Positions 34,810-44,587 of a DNA stretch of 64,000 bases are shown here, in pieces. The notes under the pieces were generated by a model, which did no database searches, was not told the origin of the DNA, and saw nothing but the letters and a program-made list of their open reading frames with translations. The DNA is from Synergistaceae bacterium (lineage in GTDB: Bacteria; Synergistota; Synergistia; Synergistales; Aminobacteriaceae): the NCBI GenBank assembly GCA_017439345.1, contig JAFSJJ010000035.1, positions 1 through 64,000 on the forward strand, given 5' to 3'. Each line of letters starts with the position of its first letter. Within the stretch, counting starts at the first letter, position 1. A program made the position numbers and the translations under genes.

Positions 34810-35700
34810 ATGTATGAAGTAGATTTAGTGTTCTCGTGCGGTGAAGATAACTTTCTGCCTATAGCTGATGTATGGCTAGTGATTGACGTTCTAAGAGCTA
34901 CAACAGTTATGACCCGCTGGTTCGAACTGGGAGGCAGAGAGCTTTATCCGGTTAAATCACCTGATGAGGCAAGAAAACTCGTTAATGAACTCAAAGAAAG
35001 AGGCTCTTCACCGTTACTGATGGGCGAAGTAAATGGAATTCCCCCGGAAGGCTTTGACTTGGGCAATTCACCTGTTGAGTTAAATTATGGATTGATCCAG
35101 GCTCACTACTGCGGAGTCATGTCGACGACTAACGGGACTGTAGCACTTGTTCAGGCAGCTTCGTCAGGGAGTCCTGTTATAGCTGTAAGTCTGCGGAATA
35201 AATTATCATGTCTTGATTACGCGTTAAGTCTGGGAAATAAAATAGGCTTGCTGTGTTCAGGCAGGAAAAAACGCCCTTCATGGGAAGATACTTTATGCGC
35301 AGGTGCATTAGTTGAAAGTTTGCTTACTCGCGGTGAAGTCTCTATGTCAGACAGTGCGAGAATGTCATTGACTCTGTGGCAGAACAGGGGCAGTGATTTA
35401 TTAGAGTGCGTCATGAAGTCGACACATGCAAAGTATCTCGAGAAAATAGGCTATAGTCCTGACATAAAATTTGCCTGTGAATGCGATGCTGCGACTGTAG
35501 TCCCTATGTTAGCTCATGATAACGAAAATAGAATCATATTGCAGAGTGTCTCAGGAAGCTCAAAGCCTTATCATGATAATGACTCAAAATCTGAATCTAA
35601 ATCGAGTCCGAGTCATGATCCGTTTGAAGAGCTGTTATCTTACACCAAGAATAATAATGAACCTTCACAGTATTTCTTTATCGGAAAGAAGGAAAAATAA
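34810..35700 (+). CDS. comB: 2-phosphosulfolactate phosphatase-family protein (ComB)
   Basis: ComB hydrolyses 2-phosphosulfolactate to sulfolactate in coenzyme M or sulfolactate synthesis. The family pattern is clear: LVIDVLRATTVMTRWFELGG, LLMGEVNGIPPEGFDLGNSP, MSTTNGTVALVQAASS and WEDTLCAGALVESLL. The C-terminal ~30 residues after KPYHDN are Ser/Asp-rich and unlike the family. No comA or comC is nearby, so its in vivo substrate is uncertain. It sits between proS and larC with 3- and 6-base gaps, clearly an operon. Confidence 0.85.
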   Translation: MYEVDLVFSCGEDNFLPIADVWLVIDVLRATTVMTRWFELGGRELYPVKSPDEARKLVNELKERGSSPLLMGEVNGIPPEGFDLGNSPVELNYGLIQAHYCGVMSTTNGTVALVQAASSGSPVIAVSLRNKLSCLDYALSLGNKIGLLCSGRKKRPSWEDTLCAGALVESLLTRGEVSMSDSARMSLTLWQNRGSDLLECVMKSTHAKYLEKIGYSPDIKFACECDAATVVPMLAHDNENRIILQSVSGSSKPYHDNDSKSESKSSPSHDPFEELLSYTKNNNEPSQYFFIGKKEK

Positions 35701-35706
35701 TTAATA

Positions 35707-36951
35707 ATGAAAACTTTGTATCTTGACTGTTTCGCAGGAATTGCAGGCGATATGTTTATCGGAGCTTTATTAAATCTCGTGCCGTCTCATAAAGTCTTGA
35801 CTGAGGGAATCAGCAAAATCACAGCGTTAGAACCTTCAGAGTATGAACTTGTAATCGAGAAAGCTAACAAGAACGGTATTGCAGGAATAAATTTCGACGT
35901 GAAACTTAATCATGAACATGAACATCATCACGAACATCACGAACATGAAGAACATGAACATGAACACGGGCATCATCATCACAGACACTTAGCAGATATA
36001 GAGTCAATGATATATTCAAGCTCACTTAATGAACGAATCAAACGCGAATCAATCCGTGCATTCTCGTTACTTGCTCAGGCTGAGGCACACGTTCACGGCA
36101 CTACGGCTGACAAAATTCACTTTCACGAGGTCGGAGCAGTTGACTCTATAATTGACATAGTAGGAGCATTTATATTGATGGACGCTTTGAACTGGCCGAG
36201 AGTCTTATGTTCAAGCATTAACACAGGCTCAGGAGTCGTAAACTGCGCTCATGGAATATTGCCTGTGCCTGCCCCTGCGGCAGAGTATTTGCTTCATGGT
36301 CTTCCCGTATTTGCATCAGGGAGTCCAATGGAACGGACTACACCGACAGGAGCGTTACTCGTGAAAATTCTTGCTGATGGATTCTGCACCCTGCCTCCTG
36401 GGAAAATCATGGCTTCTGGCTATGGACTCGGCAATCATGAATCACCGGACATGCCTAACGTGTTAAGGGCTTTATTGATTGACTCTGACGTGAAAGATTC
36501 ACCTGAAGGCTTGATTCAGGAGAAACTTGCGCTGCTCGAATGCAATATAGACGACATGAACCCGCAGGATTATGAACTTGTGAACGAGAAATTATTTGCG
36601 TCAGGAGCTTTGGACTCGTGGCTTGAGAATATTCACATGAAGAAGGGCAGACCCGGAGTCAAGTTATGCTGTCTGTGTGAACCGGGTAAGACTTCACAGC
36701 TTGCGTTAATAATTATGCAGAACACTACTTCACAGGGAGTCAGAATTCATGAACTCGATAGATTAAGACTCAAATGGGAACTTGAAGAAATAAATACTTC
36801 GCTGGGTAAAGTCCGAGTCAAAGTTACGAGGCTTGATAATAATGATGAAGTCATAAGGCGGGTCCCAGAATATGAAGATGTCAAGAGTCTTGCGTTGAGT
36901 CTTGGCCGATCGATGTGGGAAGTCCGCAAAGTCATTATGAGTGAAATATAA
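35707..36951 (+). CDS. larC: Nickel-pincer cofactor cyclometallase LarC
   Basis: LarC inserts nickel into the pyridinium dithiocarboxylate cofactor of lactate racemase-like enzymes. Motifs: LYLDCFAGIAGDMFIGALLN, HVHGTTADKIHFHEVGAVDS, TGSGVVNCAHGILPVPAPA and MERTTPTGALLVKIL. A histidine/glutamate-rich stretch at about residues 73-96 is a probable nickel store. The gene is one continuous frame of 414 codons, unlike the Lactobacillus larC1/larC2 that needs a frameshift. No larA, larB or larE is present in the window. Confidence 0.92.
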   Translation: MKTLYLDCFAGIAGDMFIGALLNLVPSHKVLTEGISKITALEPSEYELVIEKANKNGIAGINFDVKLNHEHEHHHEHHEHEEHEHEHGHHHHRHLADIESMIYSSSLNERIKRESIRAFSLLAQAEAHVHGTTADKIHFHEVGAVDSIIDIVGAFILMDALNWPRVLCSSINTGSGVVNCAHGILPVPAPAAEYLLHGLPVFASGSPMERTTPTGALLVKILADGFCTLPPGKIMASGYGLGNHESPDMPNVLRALLIDSDVKDSPEGLIQEKLALLECNIDDMNPQDYELVNEKLFASGALDSWLENIHMKKGRPGVKLCCLCEPGKTSQLALIIMQNTTSQGVRIHELDRLRLKWELEEINTSLGKVRVKVTRLDNNDEVIRRVPEYEDVKSLALSLGRSMWEVRKVIMSEI

Positions 36952-36953
36952 AA

Positions 36954-36988
36954 AAATTTCCCCCTTACGTCAATTCAGATTCAGGGGG
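36954..36988 (-). terminator. Terminator between larC and the TRAP permease gene
   Basis: CCCCCT (36960-36965) pairs with AGGGGG (36983-36988). On the minus strand the hairpin is followed by AAATTTTTTT, a strong terminator for the TRAP operon. On the plus strand it is followed by a weaker T-rich stretch, so it may also stop larC. Confidence 0.7.
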
Positions 36989-37006
36989 AGTTATTTACTT
37001 TACTTT

Positions 37007-39076
37007 TTATGCACCTGCACTGACAGCTTCACGCTTCATGTATTGAACTGTGAAGACAAAGCCGACGAGCATTAAGCCTATCAGGTCGCTTACGATTCCA
37101 GGAACAAGCATACTCAATCCGCCAGCGCAGATTATGACTCTAAATAAAATATTCATCGGTCTGAACAAGTACCCGTTAAGAGCCGCAGCTACTCCGAAGA
37201 TTCCAAGCAATGCAGTAGCACAGATTAATATAATCTCAAGAATAATTAATATTTGAGTCAACACCGGCCCCGCTCCTGTGATATTTATAATCGGACTCAC
37301 GTTCTCGAACAACATTGCAGGAGTGAACGCGAATATATAAGGCACTATGAAAGCTCCTATTGCGAGTTTCGTAGCATTGAAAGCCGTCTTCATAGGAGGA
37401 GCCTTCGCTATTGCCGACCCCGCATAAGCAGCCAGAGCAACCGGAGGAGTTATATCCGCAACTATCCCGAAATAAAATACAAAGAAATGTGCGCAGATCT
37501 TCTCGATTCCGATTCCAGGAGCCATTAATATCGGCGCACACGTTGCCGCCATAATGCAATAATTTGCAGTCGTAGGGACTCCCATTCCAAGAATTATGCA
37601 GCAAATCATAGTTAATACTAACGCGATAAAGGCATGACCTCCAGAGACATTAACGACCATAGTTATTAACTCGCTAGCTAATCCTGTTGAAGTTATGCAC
37701 CCTGCTACAAGTCCTGCCATTGCACACGCTACAGCTACTGTTATAGTTCCTCGTCCTCCTGCTTCGAGAGCGTCAATAATTTTCTTGATAGTAATTCTCT
37801 CATCACTGTTAAAGAGTCCTACAAGAATAGCGATTCCGATAGCTATAGCTGCTGAGAACTGCATTGTATAAATATTCATTGAGACCATCACGACAAGAAT
37901 TATTAACGGCAATAATAAATAAATTTTGGGTAATAACTTTATTATTCTGGGTAATTCTTCTTTGGGAATGCCTTTAAGTCCGAGCTTCTTTGCTTCTAAG
38001 TGAACGGCGATATAAATTCCTGCGAAATACAACACAGCGGGCAATATAGCTTTTAACGCAACTTGAGAATACGGAATGCCCATATACTCAGCCATTAAGA
38101 AAGCTGCTGCTCCCATTATCGGCGGCATTATCTGACCTCCTGTTGATGCTGCTGCCTCGACTGCTCCGGCGAATTCAGGCTTGTAACCAGTTCTCTTCAT
38201 CATTGGAATAGTTACGCTTCCCGTTGTTACTGTGTTGCCTACTGATGACCCCGAGACCATCCCGCACAGAGCTGAAGATATAACAGCAACTTTTGCAGGA
38301 CCTCCAGCAGAAGCTCCGGCGATAGCGTTTGCAAGGTTAATAAAGAAAGTTGATATTCCCGTGCGCTCAAGGAATGCCCCGAAGATAATAAAAACGACTA
38401 TATATTTTGCACACACTTCAATGGGAGTGCTTCTCAGTCCGTCACCTGTAGAGTAATATAAATCGTAAATGACTTTGCCGAATCTCACCGTTGAGAACGC
38501 ATAAGCCATCAAGACACCGACTACGCATAAAATGGGAATGCCTACACACCGCCTGCAAAGTTCCATAGTTGATAATATCGCTATTACTGCCATTGAGATC
38601 ATGAAATAATAATTCGGATTTCTCGGACTCGTAACTCTCAATGCAAGTTTGATTATGCTCTCTGCGTTAATTGCAAAGTAAAAGAATGGAACTGCTCCGG
38701 CAAGCATGATTATGACATCGTAAACGGGAATTGCATTAACTCTCGGAGTCGTGTCAAGGGTCAGGGGAATCGAAATAGAGTCACCTAGTCCCGGCTTAAT
38801 CTCACCTGATGATTTCTTTATAGGGTAGTGAAGATAGCCGATTATTAATATTAATCCCAGAAAGACATTTAATCTCACTTCGGGCATTGCTGTACTGAAT
38901 AGCGTGACATAAATGCAATAGACAGAGAACAACGCCGACAGCCAGCGAATTACTACAGCCGGAGTCCCTTCCCAAACTCTGACGTTAGACTCACGATCAT
39001 ATTTTTTCATTACTGCGTCAACGTCTGCTTCGATTTGAGCAATATCTTGACTCGTTAAATTTTCGTTATCGCTCAT
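37007..39076 (-). CDS. TRAP transporter, fused 4TM/12TM permease
   Basis: Secondary transporter powered by an ion gradient. The 689-residue sequence fuses the small (DctQ-like) and large (DctM-like) membrane subunits. It has many hydrophobic segments, with conserved SGSSVGNTVTTGSVTIPMMK, GGQIMPPIMGAAAFLMAEYM and GMGVPTTANYCIMAATCAP. This fused type works with TAXI receptors, and the gene directly downstream of its receptor (39166-40125) fits. Substrates of TAXI systems include glutamate and C4-dicarboxylates, but most are unknown. Confidence 0.93.
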   Translation of the reverse strand: MSDNENLTSQDIAQIEADVDAVMKKYDRESNVRVWEGTPAVVIRWLSALFSVYCIYVTLFSTAMPEVRLNVFLGLILIIGYLHYPIKKSSGEIKPGLGDSISIPLTLDTTPRVNAIPVYDVIIMLAGAVPFFYFAINAESIIKLALRVTSPRNPNYYFMISMAVIAILSTMELCRRCVGIPILCVVGVLMAYAFSTVRFGKVIYDLYYSTGDGLRSTPIEVCAKYIVVFIIFGAFLERTGISTFFINLANAIAGASAGGPAKVAVISSALCGMVSGSSVGNTVTTGSVTIPMMKRTGYKPEFAGAVEAAASTGGQIMPPIMGAAAFLMAEYMGIPYSQVALKAILPAVLYFAGIYIAVHLEAKKLGLKGIPKEELPRIIKLLPKIYLLLPLIILVVMVSMNIYTMQFSAAIAIGIAILVGLFNSDERITIKKIIDALEAGGRGTITVAVACAMAGLVAGCITSTGLASELITMVVNVSGGHAFIALVLTMICCIILGMGVPTTANYCIMAATCAPILMAPGIGIEKICAHFFVFYFGIVADITPPVALAAYAGSAIAKAPPMKTAFNATKLAIGAFIVPYIFAFTPAMLFENVSPIINITGAGPVLTQILIILEIILICATALLGIFGVAAALNGYLFRPMNILFRVIICAGGLSMLVPGIVSDLIGLMLVGFVFTVQYMKREAVSAGA

Positions 39077-39106
39077 GAATAATATTACACCTCCTGATAA
39101 ATAAAA

Positions 39107-39132
39107 ACGGCCAAGTTGTGAAGCTCAGCCGT
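39107..39132 (-). terminator. Intra-operon hairpin with T-run between TAXI receptor and permease
   Basis: On the minus strand ACGGCTGAG pairs with CTTGGCCGT (9 bp, two G-U) around an 8-base loop and is followed by TTTTATTTATC. It sits between the receptor gene and the permease gene, so it would reduce permease mRNA relative to receptor mRNA. Confidence 0.55.
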
Positions 39133-39165
39133 CATTGATAAAATTCTTAGTGCTTCATGAAATAA

Positions 39166-40125
39166 TTACTTTCCTGTTACTTTGATACCCTTCTCAGCGA
39201 AATATTTTACTGCGCCTTTGTGATACGGTACTGCTGTATACGACGCTGCGAAATTGAGATTTAACTCTGCTCCCTTAGCATGTGCTGCTGTGATCTCCGG
39301 AAGGTTCTCGAACACTCCGTACATGAAGTTATACACGTCCGCTTCGCTGACATCATCATTTGCTATGACAACTGCACCGACTGCAACTGTAGTAGCTCCC
39401 TCATCAGTGCCGTAAACGTCTTTTGCTATAACGTTCTTGCTGTAGTAGGGCGATGCTGCTATTAACTTCATGATATGTTCGTCATCAAGACTCACGAGAT
39501 AAATTTTCTTAGTGGCTGCAAGTGAAGTAACTGCTGTAGTAGGAGCTCCTGCAACGATAAAAGCTGCGTCAATCTTTCCGTCCTGGAGGGCTTCAACTGA
39601 GTCGCCGAATGATTGATATGTGGGCTTAATGTCCCTCTCAATGTTGAGCCCGTAAGCGTCGAGAACGTCAACAGCATTGAAATATACTCCTGCACCTGCC
39701 GCGCCGACTGATACGTTTTTACCTTTCAAGTCTGCTACTGTCTTGATACTGGGATCAAGCGTTACGATTTGAACTTGTTCCATGTAGAGATTTGCTACGG
39801 TCGAGAAATTCCTGAACTTGTCATCAAAGAGTCTCGTTCCGTTGTAAGCATAGGCCGCAACGTCTGACTGAGCAAAGGCTATTTGAGCGTCACCGTCATC
39901 CATTGCTTCGATATTAGCTTTCGAGCCGCCTGAAGTGATAGCTGTTACAGTTGTGCTTGTCTTCTCGCCTACTTTACCGGCCAAGACTCCCCCGAGTCCG
40001 TAATATGTTCCCTGAGCTCCTCCTGTTGCGAATATGAGCTTCGTTCCTCCGGGCATACCGTCAGCAAATGCAGAGAACGCAAACGCTAACACAAGAACTA
40101 ATGCGAGTGAAAATATTTTCTTCAT
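39166..40125 (-). CDS. TAXI-family TRAP transporter solute receptor
   Basis: Periplasmic substrate receptor, 319 residues. A signal peptide (about 1-21, AFAFSAFADG) precedes a TAXI-type binding domain with LIFATGGAQGTYYGLGGVLA, VTAITSGGSKANIEAM and KGKNVSVGAAGAGVYFNAVD. It is the first gene of the receptor-permease operon, with an AGGAGGT ribosome site. Confidence 0.93.
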   Translation of the reverse strand: MKKIFSLALVLVLAFAFSAFADGMPGGTKLIFATGGAQGTYYGLGGVLAGKVGEKTSTTVTAITSGGSKANIEAMDDGDAQIAFAQSDVAAYAYNGTRLFDDKFRNFSTVANLYMEQVQIVTLDPSIKTVADLKGKNVSVGAAGAGVYFNAVDVLDAYGLNIERDIKPTYQSFGDSVEALQDGKIDAAFIVAGAPTTAVTSLAATKKIYLVSLDDEHIMKLIAASPYYSKNVIAKDVYGTDEGATTVAVGAVVIANDDVSEADVYNFMYGVFENLPEITAAHAKGAELNLNFAASYTAVPYHKGAVKYFAEKGIKVTGK

Positions 40126-40186
40126 GGCTAAGTCTTTACCTCCTGAAAAAATTTTTTGTTGGGTAAAAATATTTTATCATGATGAT

Positions 40187-42466
40187 TTATTTTTCTGACT
40201 CTGAGTCCTTCTTCTTTAGTTCGACAATTTTAGACTCGCCGGAGTCATTAATGATATGAATATCTCTTTGCGGATAGGGGATATTAATACCTTCACGCTT
40301 GAACACTGCCGCTATATGGTGCCTCATGTCGCTTGATACTTTGAGTCCTGACGACTTGCGCAGCTCTATCCAGTAATATATTTCAAATTCGAGTGCACTG
40401 TCTCCGAAATTCTTGAATATTACGAACGGTGCAGGATTTTTCAGAACGCTTGAATGTCCGTTCACTATGTCGAGTAATAATTTTTCTACCTGTCTTGTGT
40501 CTGCATCATAAGACACGCCCACTTTGAGAATTTCACGCTTCTTTAAGTCCGATTTAGTCCAGTTAGTAACGCTGTTCTCAAGAAAATATCTGTTTGGTAA
40601 TACAACATCGAAGCCGTCCCATGTCTTGATAGTCGTCGAACGCGAGCCTATATCTTCAACTACGCCTTGAACTCCTGCAACGTCAACAATGTCATTAACT
40701 TTGAAAGGACGAGAGAATATTACGATAAAGCCGCTGATTAAATTATTAAATATATTCTGCATTCCAAAGCCTAAGCCGACCGCAATAGCACCGCCCATGA
40801 AAGCAAAGGCCGTTAAGGGTATCTGAAGGATATTCAAAGCAATCAAAGCAAACGCTACCCATAAGATATAAAACGAAATTCTCTGGACTGCATTAGCTGC
40901 CGTAACACTTGATTTGACTCTTTTCAACATTCTGCGCTTGATCCAGTTGCTGCCCCATGAACTCAAGAAGAAGCTCGAGAGAAATACTAATATAGCAACC
41001 GTCAATTTCCAGACCGTAACTGAGTAGCCCTCGCCCTGCCAAAGTTCAGTGTTCAGAAATGCAAGCACAGTTTCTTTGCTGAATGAGCTTACTTTCTCGG
41101 CTATTCTTATTGCACTGAGATTATCATTTGCTTCGTTGTAGAGTCTCTGCTGTAAAAATATTGCCGCAGGTATAATTGACTCGTAGCGGTTCATGACTTC
41201 TGATATTATCTTGCGCCGGTTCTCGACTGTCTGAATGATTCCCTGCTGAATTATGCTTGATATTCCTTCAGTTTGTAATTTCTCCTGAGTCGACTCTATC
41301 TGCCTGAGTAAATCATTTTCACGGGTTCTGACTCCTTCGAGCTGCCTTTGAAGTTCCTGTAATCTAGTTTGAGCGTTGTTGCGTAATGCCCATATCTCAT
41401 CACCTGCTGCCTTGTCGTGAAAGAGCTTGTATCTATCCTTCCAAACCTGCTGAGCTTCCCGTGCAAGTTCTATCTCTTCATCAAGAAGTGCTGTCATCTG
41501 CTCCCAGTAATTTACTCGTGCAGAACGTGCCATGTACGTAGCTGAAGCGTTAGTCAATATACTTACGTCGCCTGAACCTAGAGTCGCCCGCGCCCTGATT
41601 AGTGAAAGATTCGCAGAGTCACGAGCCTTTCTCGCAGCATTCATCTCTTCGCTTAACTCGTTAATTCTTGCATGAAGCTTCTCTAAGTTAGAGTCAAGTA
41701 TCGCCTTAGGGAAAATTAATTTGTCCTGCATACCTTCGAGTCTTCGTCTCAGCCTCTGGATCTCCTTGACGTTCTTAACGAATGCCTGCCATAAGACACG
41801 AACTTGAAAACGTGAAAGAGCTACATTGACTCTCGCTGACTCTAATTCAAGAATATGCGTTTTAGGAATCTCGAGACCTTCTCCGCCTTCCTGAGCCTCT
41901 TTTAATTTCTTTTGCAGATCCACAGCTTGAGCCAGGTCTATTTTTAACTTACTGAGTCTTGACTGCAAATAAAACACTTGAACATCGAGTCCCCTTGAAA
42001 CTTTTGTGATTTCCTTTCTTAGTCCGTCACTCATGTTAATATCAGGCGAAGTAATAACTGCAAGGGAGTTTGCGTCAGGCTGCTCTTCGTCTCCGGCAGT
42101 ATTTGAAGCCCCGTGAAGCAGTGAACTATAAGCAGAGTATGCAACACTTAACTCGGATAAAATCTGCTCATGAAGCTCTCTTTGTTCAGGAGTGTAACCC
42201 CATGCTGTCATGTCGGCTGAAGCTGTACTCGTCATAATTGCAAGCTCATTGATTCGTGATTTAATATCACTAGGCTTTAACTTCATACCTTTTAATTCTG
42301 TGTCGATTGCCTGCCGTAAATTCGAAATATCTGCGCTGATCTCGTTGTGCATTCTGGTAACGTAATCATTAGCGAGGTCTTGATTGCCGTCTGCTCCGTA
42401 AGCTGTGAATGAAGCTGATAGAGTGAGAACAAGAAATAATAACGTGAATAAAAACTTTTTGTGCAA
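40187..42466 (-). CDS. Large MscS-family mechanosensitive channel
   Basis: A 759-residue protein. After a signal peptide (about 1-24) comes a long coiled-coil-rich periplasmic region (30-420), then membrane helices around 475-580 and the MscS core. The pore helix and beta domain are seen in AFMGGAIAVGLGFGMQNIFN, then SRPFKVNDIVDVAGVQGVVE and STTIKTWDGFDVVLPNRYFL. The layout resembles the large MscK/YbiO class, which releases solutes on hypo-osmotic shock. It is 61 bases upstream of the TAXI receptor on the same strand. Confidence 0.9.
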   Translation of the reverse strand: MHKKFLFTLLFLVLTLSASFTAYGADGNQDLANDYVTRMHNEISADISNLRQAIDTELKGMKLKPSDIKSRINELAIMTSTASADMTAWGYTPEQRELHEQILSELSVAYSAYSSLLHGASNTAGDEEQPDANSLAVITSPDINMSDGLRKEITKVSRGLDVQVFYLQSRLSKLKIDLAQAVDLQKKLKEAQEGGEGLEIPKTHILELESARVNVALSRFQVRVLWQAFVKNVKEIQRLRRRLEGMQDKLIFPKAILDSNLEKLHARINELSEEMNAARKARDSANLSLIRARATLGSGDVSILTNASATYMARSARVNYWEQMTALLDEEIELAREAQQVWKDRYKLFHDKAAGDEIWALRNNAQTRLQELQRQLEGVRTRENDLLRQIESTQEKLQTEGISSIIQQGIIQTVENRRKIISEVMNRYESIIPAAIFLQQRLYNEANDNLSAIRIAEKVSSFSKETVLAFLNTELWQGEGYSVTVWKLTVAILVFLSSFFLSSWGSNWIKRRMLKRVKSSVTAANAVQRISFYILWVAFALIALNILQIPLTAFAFMGGAIAVGLGFGMQNIFNNLISGFIVIFSRPFKVNDIVDVAGVQGVVEDIGSRSTTIKTWDGFDVVLPNRYFLENSVTNWTKSDLKKREILKVGVSYDADTRQVEKLLLDIVNGHSSVLKNPAPFVIFKNFGDSALEFEIYYWIELRKSSGLKVSSDMRHHIAAVFKREGINIPYPQRDIHIINDSGESKIVELKKKDSESEK

Positions 42467-42601
42467 CTGTAAAATTCCTCCTGAAAAAAAATAATTGCGA
42501 TAATAATAAAACTTTTCGCCCTAAAATGTTATATACTAATCTGCAATTTCCAAATTTTTTATAATTAATTTAATTTTTAAGAGGGAGGACACGCTCTTAT
42601 C

Positions 42602-44494
42602 ATGAGTAACTTTTTTAGCATGAAGAAACGTATATTTATCATCGTGTCAGTTATCGCAGTTGCAGGAATAATCTTCATCAATGCAAACGAGAACGCAGGC
42701 ACTTCGACAGGTACGGCCACAGCAGACGGCTTCGGAGGTCCGGGAGCTATCACAGTGAGCGTCAGTGTCAAGGACGGCAAAATTTCATCAGTCAATGCTC
42801 AAGGCCCAAAGGAAACAGTCGGAATCGGTTCAGTTGCAATCGAGAAACTTCCGGCTCAGATGGTCGAGAGAAATTCTATCAACGTCGACGTTATGACAGG
42901 AGCTACGATAAGTTCAACGGGAATATTAAAGGCTGCTGAAGGTGCATTAATCGCGGCCGGTCTCAATCCCGAAGACTTCAAGAAGGCTGCTGCAAAACGT
43001 GAAGCTGTCGAGAAGGAATTTAACACCGATATAGTCATAGTAGGTGCAGGAGGAGCAGGAATGGTTGCGGCTATAACTGCTGCTGATGCCGGGAAAAACG
43101 TTATCTTACTCGAGAAACAGGCAATGGTCGGGGGGAACTCTGCAAGAGCTACAGGAGGAATGAACGCAACTCACACAGCTAACCAGGACGCAAATAAATT
43201 CACAGAGAATGCAGGAGTAGAGAAGACCCTCAAGGCAGCCGAAAAATTTGCAGACAACGCACGAATCACAGAACTTGCTAATATAGTAAAAACTCAATGG
43301 GAAAATTACCAGAAAGATCCTAAAGGCTACTTTGACTCGATTGAACTAATGCAGCTTGATACACTCATCGGCGGTCATGGAATCAACAACCCTGAACTCG
43401 TGAAGACTTTTGCGGAGAACGCGGCAGGAGCTGTTGAATGGCTCAAGACTATTAATATTGATTTGTCATCAGTCGGAGCTTTCGGAGGTGCTTCAGTCAA
43501 ACGAATTCACAGACCGTTAAACGAAGAGAAAAAAGTTGTCTCTGTCGGAGCTTACATGATTCCCAGACTTGAGGCAGCGTGCAGGGAACGCAGTAATATT
43601 ACTATCATGATTCAGACTACGGCGGACTCTATTTTGACAGACGAGAAAGGAGCAGCTTCGGGAATCATTGCTTACTCAGCAGAGGGCGACAAGATTACTA
43701 TTCATGCAAAGGCAGTAATTCTCGCGGCAGGAGGCTTCGGGGCAAATCTCAAGATGGTAGCGTTACTCAAACCCGAACTTGACGGCTTCATGACTACCAA
43801 CGCAGCAGGTATCACAGGAGAAGGCATAGTTATGGGTCAGGAACTCGGGGCAGCAGTCGTTGACATGGCACAAATTCAAATTCACCCTACAGTTCAGGCA
43901 GACACGGCAGCGTTAATAACAGAAGGACTCAGGGGCGACGGAGCTATTCTCGTTAATAAAGAAGGCAGACGCTTTATCGATGAGACAGGGACCCGCGATG
44001 TTGTCTCAGCAGCAGAGATTGCCCAGCCTGGTTCGTTCTCATGGCTCATAGTAGACCAGAAGATGGCAGATGCTTCGAGCGTCATTAAAGGCTATATTTC
44101 ACGAGGCTACACGTTACAGGGCGACACTTACGAGGCTTTGGCAAAAGTTATTGACGTTCCTGAATCAGAATTTGCCAAGACCCTTAATGACTGGAACAAA
44201 TACGTTACTGAACGCAAAGACCCTGACTTTAACCGCACAAGTTTTGCTAATCCGTTAGATAAAGCTCCGTTCTATGCAATCAAAGTTACAGCAGGAATTC
44301 ATCACACGATGGGAGGCTTGAAGATTGACTCTCAGGCAAGAGTCCTTAAAGGCAACGGCGATGCTATACCGGGACTTTTCGCGGCTGGAGAGATCACAGG
44401 AGGCATTCACGGAGGCAACAGACTCGGAGGGAACGCAGTAGCAGATTTCGTTATATTCGGCAGGATTGCAGGACAGAGCGCGGCAAGTTTCTAG
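42602..44494 (+). CDS. FMN-binding fumarate reductase-like flavoprotein
   Basis: A 630-residue flavoenzyme of the fumarate/urocanate reductase family. A membrane-anchoring N-terminal helix (about 8-28) is followed by an FMN_bind domain with DVMTGATISSTG, where the threonine in TGAT would carry covalent FMN. The FAD-binding reductase domain begins DIVIVGAGGAGMVAAITAAD and ends GNRLGGNAVADFVIFGRIAG. Such proteins reduce a small enoate as terminal electron acceptor at the outside of the inner membrane. No ApbE flavin transferase is in the window. Start ATG 42602; the GGGAGG is 13 bases upstream. Confidence 0.9.
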   Translation: MSNFFSMKKRIFIIVSVIAVAGIIFINANENAGTSTGTATADGFGGPGAITVSVSVKDGKISSVNAQGPKETVGIGSVAIEKLPAQMVERNSINVDVMTGATISSTGILKAAEGALIAAGLNPEDFKKAAAKREAVEKEFNTDIVIVGAGGAGMVAAITAADAGKNVILLEKQAMVGGNSARATGGMNATHTANQDANKFTENAGVEKTLKAAEKFADNARITELANIVKTQWENYQKDPKGYFDSIELMQLDTLIGGHGINNPELVKTFAENAAGAVEWLKTINIDLSSVGAFGGASVKRIHRPLNEEKKVVSVGAYMIPRLEAACRERSNITIMIQTTADSILTDEKGAASGIIAYSAEGDKITIHAKAVILAAGGFGANLKMVALLKPELDGFMTTNAAGITGEGIVMGQELGAAVVDMAQIQIHPTVQADTAALITEGLRGDGAILVNKEGRRFIDETGTRDVVSAAEIAQPGSFSWLIVDQKMADASSVIKGYISRGYTLQGDTYEALAKVIDVPESEFAKTLNDWNKYVTERKDPDFNRTSFANPLDKAPFYAIKVTAGIHHTMGGLKIDSQARVLKGNGDAIPGLFAAGEITGGIHGGNRLGGNAVADFVIFGRIAGQSAASF

Positions 44495-44587
44495 TTCGCA
44501 AGTTAATATATTCCGGGCTTCTTGTTTATTCGAGAGGCTCGGAAATCTTTATTTATTTATTTCTATAAAGGAACGGTGATTTTTATT

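Noticed and set aside
35917-35985. CATGAA/CATCAC repeat in larC as a CRISPR-like or tandem repeat array
   Set aside because: It is the His/Glu-rich coding segment of LarC; there are no spacers.
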